Shown here piece after piece: positions 59,730 to 64,000 of a stretch of DNA of 64,000 nt. Positions within the stretch are counted from its first letter, which is position 1, and each line of letters opens with the position of its first letter. The notes beneath the pieces were generated by a model. It was not told the origin of the DNA, searched no databases, and was given only the letters and a program-made list of their open reading frames with translations. The DNA lies in contig NZ_LAVA02000076.1 of assembly GCF_000974985.2 (NCBI RefSeq), forward strand, positions 1 to 64,000. The letters run 5' to 3'. Origin of the DNA: Streptomyces mangrovisoli (GTDB lineage: Bacteria; Actinomycetota; Actinomycetes; Streptomycetales; Streptomycetaceae). A program made the translations under genes and the position numbers.

Positions 59730-60443
59730 TCAGTGCCCGGCGCTCATGCCGCCGTCGACGTGGAGGATCTCGCCGGTCACGAACGGCGCGTCCTCCAGGA
59801 AGAGCACGGCGTCGACGACGTCGGACGTCTCACCCATCCGGCCGACCGGGTGCAGCCCCGCGAGGACCTCGTGGGTCTCCTCGGGGTGCATCGGCGTCTT
59901 GATGGTGCCGGGCGAGACCGCGTTGACGCGGATGCCGCGCCTGGCGTACTCGACCGCGAGCGACTTGGTCGCCGACTGGATGCCGCCCTTCGTCAGCGAC
60001 GCGAGCACCGAGGGCACGCGGGCGTCCGCGTTGTCGACCAGGCTCGTGGTGATGCTCACGATGTGGCCGCCGCCCTGCGCGAGCATGTGCTCCGCGGCTC
60101 GCTGCGTGATGTGGAAGAAGCCGTCGAGGTTGATCCCGGTGACGCCGGCGTAGTCGTCGGCCGTGTAGTCGGTGAACGGCTTCGCGACGAACACGCCCGC
60201 GTTGTTGACCAGCGTGTCGATCCGCCCGAACTCCTCGACCGCGGCTGCGACGACGCGCTCGGCGGTGGCGGGGTCGGCGATGTCGCCCCGGACGGTGAGC
60301 ACGCCGGGGTCGGCGGACAGGGCGATGGAGCGTGAGGTCGCGACGACGGCGTACCCGAGCTTGCGGTAGGCGGCGACGAGGGCGGCGCCGATGCCCTGCG
60401 AGGCTCCGGTGACGACGGCGACCTTCTGGGTCTGAGTGCTCAT
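59730..60443 (-). CDS. SDR family oxidoreductase lacking the YxxxK tyrosine
   Basis: 237 residues of the classical Rossmann SDR fold. Cofactor motif VVTGASQGIGAALVAAYRKL (TGxxxGxG), GDIADPATAERVVAA (adenine contact), NNAGVFVAKPF (NNAG) and catalytic Ser region GGGHIVSITTSLVDN. The active-site motif should be YxxxK, but here Ala148 stands in front of Lys152 (VPSVLASLTKGGIQSATK). The following RVNAVSPGTIKTPMH is typical. GGGAGAA precedes the ATG. A TetR-type palindrome lies 43 bases upstream. Either catalysis is altered or the enzyme uses another base; relatives with this replacement probably form their own subgroup. Confidence 0.9.
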   Translation of the reverse strand: MSTQTQKVAVVTGASQGIGAALVAAYRKLGYAVVATSRSIALSADPGVLTVRGDIADPATAERVVAAAVEEFGRIDTLVNNAGVFVAKPFTDYTADDYAGVTGINLDGFFHITQRAAEHMLAQGGGHIVSITTSLVDNADARVPSVLASLTKGGIQSATKSLAVEYARRGIRVNAVSPGTIKTPMHPEETHEVLAGLHPVGRMGETSDVVDAVLFLEDAPFVTGEILHVDGGMSAGH

Positions 60444-60778
60444 GGGTGGTTCTCCCGGTGGGGGCTTCCGACCGGTCCGAGTTACTAGACGACCGGTCGA
60501 CTAACGAGCTCGAAGGTAGGACGCGGCGGGACGGGAAGCAAGGGACGGCCAGGACCGGCTGCCTCTCAGCTGCTAGGCGCAGGCTCGCAGCGCGGGTGAG
60601 GCGGGTCGGGGCGAGCGGGGCGGCCGGTCGGTCGGGGGTGACCGCGGGGTGGCCGGGGTGGTGGAGCGGGGCAGGCGAGGCGGGCCTGTCCGGTGTCCGG
60701 GCGGGTGCGGAGGGGGTCGGGCGGTTCCGGGTGTCCGGGCCGGGCGGGCAGCGGGGCCGGGTGGTCGGCGGGGCCGGG
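60444..60778. other. 335-bp gap with one operator-like palindrome
   Basis: Apart from the palindrome at 60486-60503 the gap is low-complexity (GGCCGGGCGGG-rich, 60600-60780) with no gene or hairpin that I can support. It separates the SDR from the 3' end of the LysR gene. Confidence 0.7.
60486..60503. promoter_or_regulatory. 18-bp palindrome before the SDR gene (TetR-type operator candidate)
   Basis: TAGACGACC / GGTCGACTA with one mismatched pair. The CGACCGGTCG core flanked by TAG/CTA is characteristic of TetR-family operators in Actinobacteria. It would overlap the promoter of the SDR gene. No TetR gene is adjacent, so the regulator lies elsewhere. Confidence 0.6.
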
Positions 60779-61702
60779 TCAGGGTGCCCGGTGCGGGTCG
60801 CCCTCCGGGAGCCAGGCGTCCGGGCCGTGGATGCCGAAGTCGCCGTCGACGGACAGCGCCTCCACGACGTCTAGCACGGCGGCGCGCACCTCGTCGCGCC
60901 GCCACACCAGCGACCAGGTCCAGTGGATCTCCGGCCCGACGACGGGCCGCCGTACGAGATCGGCCGGGAGCGAAGCGGTCTGCCCCTTGGGGGAGTTGAC
61001 CACCGGGCGGCCGCTGCGGCGGACGTGGTCGAAGAACGCCGGCCCGGTGACGCCGCCGTCCGAGACGCGCATCGCGCGGGCCCCGGTGTCGCGGGCCAGG
61101 GCCTCGGCGTAGACGTTCCACGACGACCAGGACGTGGCGTCGTCGTCGACCAGGACCACGGTGTCCGCGGCCCGCACCGGGCCCGTCGCGTCACCGCGGG
61201 CCACCGCGTAGAGCCGGTCCGCGCCGACGAGGCGGGCGCTCAGCCCGCGCGCGTCGAGATCCTCCGTGCGCACCCAGCACACTGCGAGATCCAGGCTGCC
61301 CTCGGCGACCCGCGCCGCCTGGGCGTGCGAGGGGGCCACCCACGCGTCGACGTGCACCTGCGCCACCGCGGCCGTGCGGGCGGCCAGGTCCGGGGGCAGC
61401 CAGTTGACGTAACCGAGCCGGACCGGCTCCGAGCCGGACAGCCGGCGCGCGCGGTGCTGAAGGTCGTCGGCCCGCTCCAGCAGCGCCCTGGTGTGCGGCA
61501 GCAGCGCGGAACCGGCCGCGGTCAGCGCGACGGACCGGCGGTCGCGGTCGAAGAGGCGTACGCCCAGGTCGCGTTCGAGGGCCTTGATCTGCTGGGAGAG
61601 CGACGGTCCCGCGATCAGCAGACGCTCGGCGGCCCGGCCGAAGTTGAGCTCCTCGGCGACGGCGACGAAGTACCTCAGCTGGCGCAGTTCCACGCCGGTC
61701 AT
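60779..61702 (-). CDS. LysR-family transcriptional regulator (CatR/BenM-like position)
   Basis: 307 residues. HTH: VELRQLRYFVAVAEELNFGR, AAERLLIAGPSLSQQIKALE and DLGVRLFDRDRRSVALTAAG, the most conserved LysR segment. Effector domain: VRLGYVNWLPPDLAARTAAV to VLDVVEALSVDGDF. ATG 61702 (MTGVELRQLRYF) is chosen because it gives the standard LysR N-terminus; the frame stays open upstream. It is divergent from the muconolactone-isomerase-like gene, as CatR/BenM-type regulators are from cat genes, and probably controls it and the MFS permease behind it. Confidence 0.92.
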   Translation of the reverse strand: MTGVELRQLRYFVAVAEELNFGRAAERLLIAGPSLSQQIKALERDLGVRLFDRDRRSVALTAAGSALLPHTRALLERADDLQHRARRLSGSEPVRLGYVNWLPPDLAARTAAVAQVHVDAWVAPSHAQAARVAEGSLDLAVCWVRTEDLDARGLSARLVGADRLYAVARGDATGPVRAADTVVLVDDDATSWSSWNVYAEALARDTGARAMRVSDGGVTGPAFFDHVRRSGRPVVNSPKGQTASLPADLVRRPVVGPEIHWTWSLVWRRDEVRAAVLDVVEALSVDGDFGIHGPDAWLPEGDPHRAP

Positions 61703-61870
61703 GCTACGTCGCCCCACCTGCGTGGAAGGCCGCGCCTTGCACCAGGGAGGAAGTCTGTCGTGGCGGTGGCCGCCGTACCGCCGGACGATGGGGGCACCGG
61801 CACCGAGGCCGGGGTCGGCGCCCGCACCGGTGCCGGAGCCCACCGCACACTCAGCGAACGGAGCACTGCC

Positions 61871-62173
61871 ATGCGCGAGTTCCTCGTCGAGATCACCACG
61901 ACGATCCCCGAGGGCACCCCCCAGGAGGAGGTCGACCGGCGGCGCGCCGCCGAGGCCGTCCACGCGAAGGAACTGGCCGCGAGCGGCCGTCTCGCGCGGC
62001 TGTGGCGCCCGGTCGGCGAGCTGCGCAGTGTCGGCATCTGGCTGGCCGACGACGAGGACGACCTGCGGCGCACGGTGCTCGGGACCCTTCCGCTGAGTTC
62101 GTGGATGACGTTCGTGATCACCCCGCTGGAATCGCATCCCAACGACCCGGGCCGCGCGGACGGGGCGTCGTGA
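61871..62173 (+). CDS. Muconolactone isomerase-like protein
   Basis: 100 residues of the CatC fold, a small decamer-forming enzyme isomerising muconolactone to 3-oxoadipate enol-lactone in the catechol branch. MREFLVEITTTIPEGTPQEE matches the CatC N-terminus; the rest (RRRAAEAVHAKELAASGRLA, RLWRPVGELRSVGIWLADDE and LPLSSWMTFVITPLESHPND) keeps the family's order with Glu, Trp and the closing HPND. No catA or catB is adjacent, so it may act alone or on another lactone. It overlaps the MFS gene by four bases (GTGA). Confidence 0.85.
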   Translation: MREFLVEITTTIPEGTPQEEVDRRRAAEAVHAKELAASGRLARLWRPVGELRSVGIWLADDEDDLRRTVLGTLPLSSWMTFVITPLESHPNDPGRADGAS

Positions 62174-63519
62174 GCACGCTGCCCGCGCAGCGGCTCGCCC
62201 CGCACGCGGGGCCGGCCGCCGACCGGCCCTGGACGCACGTCGGGCAGGCCGCCGCCGCGCTGGCCGCCGGGATGGGCGTCGGCCGGTTCGTCTACACCCC
62301 GATCCTGCCCCTCATGCACGCCCACGCCGGACTCTCCGCGAGCGCCGGCGCGCACCTGGCCACCGCCAACTACGTCGGCTACCTGCTCGGCGCGCTCGCC
62401 GGCATCCTCGCGCCCGCGCTGGTCCGCTCGTCCGCCCTGCTGCGGGCGGCGCTGCTCGTGCTCACCGTGGACCTCGCCCTGATGCCGGCCACGCGCAGCG
62501 CCACCGTGTGGCTCGCGCTGCGGCTGATCGCCGGGGCGGCCAGCGCGCTGGTGTTCGTCATCGCGGTCAGCTCGCTGCTGGGCTGGCTGCGTGAGCATCC
62601 GGCGCATCTGTCCGGCTGGGCGTTCGGCGGGGTCGGCGCGGGGATCGCGCTGTCCGGCCTGCTCGTGCTGGCGCTGCGGTCCGTGGGGGACTGGCGTACG
62701 GCGTGGTGGGCCTCGGCCGGGCTCGCCGCGCTGCTGACGGCGGGGGCGTGGCGGCTGCGCACCGGACCGGCGGCGGCGAGTCCGGTCGGCCGGGGCGGCG
62801 GAAGTACCCGCGGCGGCGGGTCCGGCACGCTCCCGGTCCGCTCCGGACCCCCGGCGCCGGCCGTGGCACCCGCCGCCGGCGCGTCGACCGTGCTCTCCCC
62901 GACCGCGGTGGGCCGGCCGGCCCGCGTTCCCGCGCCCGCGGGGCGCGCCGCCGTGCAGCGGCCCCACCGCTGGTTCGCCGCGCTGTTCGTGTCGTACACG
63001 CTGGAAGGCGTCGGCTACATCGTCGCCGGGACCTTCCTCGTCGCCGCGATCGACCAGAGCTCACCCGGCTGGGTGGGCGGCGGCGCCTGGGTGCTCGTCG
63101 GGCTGGCCGCCGTACCGTCCTCGGCGCTCTGGGCCTGGCTGGGGCACCGCTGGTCACGCCCCGGTCTGCTGCTCGCGGCGCTGGTCGTCCAGGCGGCCGG
63201 GATCGCGCTGCCCGCGCTGGTGTCCGGCGTGGCACCGGCGCTGGTCTCCGCCGTCCTGTTCGGCGCGACCTTCATCGGCATCAGCACGCTGGCCCTGGCG
63301 GCGGGCGCGCACCTGGGCTTCCCCCGCTCCGTGGCGCTGCTGACCGCCGGGTACTCGGCCGGGCAGATCCTCGGGCCGCTCGCGGTCACCCCGCTGCTCC
63401 ACCACGGCTACCACCAGGCGCTGCTCCTGGCCGCGGGCGTGGTCCTGCTGGCCGCCGCGGCGGCCGCCGTGCTGCGCGTCGGGTTTCCGCGGCACATGGT
63501 GGTGGTACGGCCCGCGTGA
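62170..63519 (+). CDS. YbfB/YjiJ-family MFS transporter
   Basis: 449-residue 12-helix permease. The family start is clear: WTHVGQAAAALAAGMGVGRF, VYTPILPLMHAHAGLSASAG, then HLATANYVGYLLGALAGILA. The central cytoplasmic loop is long and Pro/Gly-rich (about residues 205-260). GTG 62170 overlaps the isomerase stop; the frame stays open further upstream but that sequence is the isomerase shadow. It probably moves the aromatic acid or lactone handled by the operon under the LysR regulator. Substrate unknown. Confidence 0.88.
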   Translation: MSTLPAQRLAPHAGPAADRPWTHVGQAAAALAAGMGVGRFVYTPILPLMHAHAGLSASAGAHLATANYVGYLLGALAGILAPALVRSSALLRAALLVLTVDLALMPATRSATVWLALRLIAGAASALVFVIAVSSLLGWLREHPAHLSGWAFGGVGAGIALSGLLVLALRSVGDWRTAWWASAGLAALLTAGAWRLRTGPAAASPVGRGGGSTRGGGSGTLPVRSGPPAPAVAPAAGASTVLSPTAVGRPARVPAPAGRAAVQRPHRWFAALFVSYTLEGVGYIVAGTFLVAAIDQSSPGWVGGGAWVLVGLAAVPSSALWAWLGHRWSRPGLLLAALVVQAAGIALPALVSGVAPALVSAVLFGATFIGISTLALAAGAHLGFPRSVALLTAGYSAGQILGPLAVTPLLHHGYHQALLLAAGVVLLAAAAAAVLRVGFPRHMVVVRPA

Positions 63520-63617
63520 CGCCCGGCGTGACACGGGCACGCACGCAAGGGCCTCCGGCCGCTTTCCACTCGACCGCTTCTTCCCGGGGACCGCTTCCCC
63601 CGGGGGATCCCCTTCCC

Positions 63618-63686
63618 GACCGCTCCGACCGCTCCGACCGCTCCGACCGCTCCGACTGCCCCGACTGCTCCGACCGCTCCCGACTG
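63618..63686. repeat. 9-bp tandem repeat (ccgaccgct) between the MFS and GPP34 genes
   Basis: Seven to eight copies of CCGACCGCT with late variants (CCGACTGCC, CCGACTGCT). It sits within 25-90 bases of the GPP34 start, so it would be transcribed into the leader. Simple slippage repeat; effect unknown. Confidence 0.85.
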
Positions 63687-63707
63687 TTCACGACGAGAGA
63701 GTCCGAC

Positions 63708-64000
63708 ATGACCACACCGCGGGATCTGCTGTTCGTCGCCATGGACGCGCCCTCCCACCAGCAAGTCGGGCAGGGCGACCTCTCGCTGGCCCTCGCGGGG
63801 GCCGAACTCCTCGACCTGCTGGAGACCGGCGGGCTCACCCTCGACGGCGACCGCATCGTGCCGGGGGCGCCCCAGACCGCGGACGACCGCCTGCTGACGG
63901 AGGCGTCGGCGGCGCTGAACCGCGGGGAGCCGCACGAGACCGTGCCCGACTGGCTCTGGCGCCGGGGCCAGGGGCTGGCGACGGCGTATCTCGACGCCGT
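63708..64000 (+). CDS. GPP34 (Golgi phosphoprotein 3-like) family protein, N-terminal part (cut by window edge)
   Basis: 97 visible residues of the bacterial GPP34 family: TTPRDLLFVAMDAPSHQQVG, GDLSLALAGAELLDLLETGG, LTLDGDRIVPGAPQTADDRL and NRGEPHETVPDWLWRRGQGL. The L-x-L-A-x-A-E-L-x-D-L and the pattern of basic residues match what I recall of these proteins, which in eukaryotes bind phosphoinositides and in Streptomyces have no settled job. GAGAGAG precedes the ATG by about ten bases. The C-terminal two thirds lie outside the window. Confidence 0.82.
   Translation, partial: MTTPRDLLFVAMDAPSHQQVGQGDLSLALAGAELLDLLETGGLTLDGDRIVPGAPQTADDRLLTEASAALNRGEPHETVPDWLWRRGQGLATAYLDA

Noticed and set aside
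63618..63686. 9-bp tandem array as a possible CRISPR or iteron origin
   Set aside because: No spacers, no DnaA boxes and no rep gene nearby; a simple tandem repeat.

Overview
The window is chromosomal DNA of very high GC content with the marks of Streptomyces or a close actinomycete: GTG starts, four-base ATGA/GTGA gene overlaps, a SigB/SigF-type sigma factor, a second glycogen/maltose gene set and GC-rich 'gcgcggggaactgcgc' palindromes. I see 54 protein genes, two of them cut by the window edges. I see no tRNA, rRNA, CRISPR array, transposase or phage gene.

Layout. (1) 1-13.2 kb, ordinary Streptomyces genes: the N-terminus of GlgE, a DUF5133-like protein, a degenerate HATPase-like protein coupled to glgX, a VOC protein, a stress-type sigma factor, a MarR + ABC exporter operon, a hypothetical gene, a divergent HemC, a Tat-exported glycosidase-like protein and an ATP-dependent DNA ligase. 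(2) 13.2-15.7 kb: a drug-type MFS exporter divergent from a TetR regulator, with a palindrome between them. (3) 15.7-42.8 kb: a catabolic island of 26 genes. Its firmest part is GntR-galB-galC-galD-extradiol dioxygenase-AAHS transporter. This lower pathway takes 4-oxalomesaconate to pyruvate and oxaloacetate. Around it lie a sugar-type ABC importer coupled to a carboxymuconolactone-decarboxylase-like gene, a LysR regulator, a second extradiol dioxygenase, two aldehyde dehydrogenases, an FAH-family hydrolase, an alpha/beta hydrolase, a heme-binding HbpS/GlcG-like protein, a MetE-fold protein without zinc ligands, an L-2-hydroxyglutarate oxidase, a LigI-like amidohydrolase, a ThDP enzyme and an Ldh-type dehydrogenase. 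(4) 42.9-58.1 kb: a six-gene, translationally coupled minus-strand operon for a PUFA/hglE-like iterative PKS: NPD-NPD-KS-AT-ACP-KR, KS-AT-DH-PPTase, free ACP, alpha/beta hydrolase, glycosyltransferase, methyltransferase. (5) 58.8-64 kb: a MarR regulator, an SgcJ-type protein, an SDR without the usual Tyr, a LysR gene divergent from a muconolactone-isomerase-like gene with an MFS permease, and the start of a GPP34 gene.

How it may work (inference). The island looks built to import an aromatic or aryl-2-hydroxy-acid compound. The Ldh-type enzyme, ThDP decarboxylase and aldehyde dehydrogenases would shorten the side chain, as in mandelate catabolism. Extradiol enzymes would open the ring, and the LigI-like and GalD/B/C enzymes would feed pyruvate and oxaloacetate to central metabolism. 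The same GTTNAC-type palindrome sits at the promoters of the GntR gene and of the MFS transporter, suggesting one regulator for both. The PKS operon would make a reduced acyl chain on two ACPs, release it by the hydrolase, and glycosylate and methylate it. These two clusters are the most likely places for undescribed biology.

Non-coding highlights: strong terminator hairpins at gene ends; a 183-bp imperfect palindrome at 35.9-36.1 kb; three copies of a Streptomyces REP-like palindrome, two in a 121-bp tandem duplication; and a TTGAGTNACGCAA site shared by the 16.9-kb and 58.7-kb promoters.
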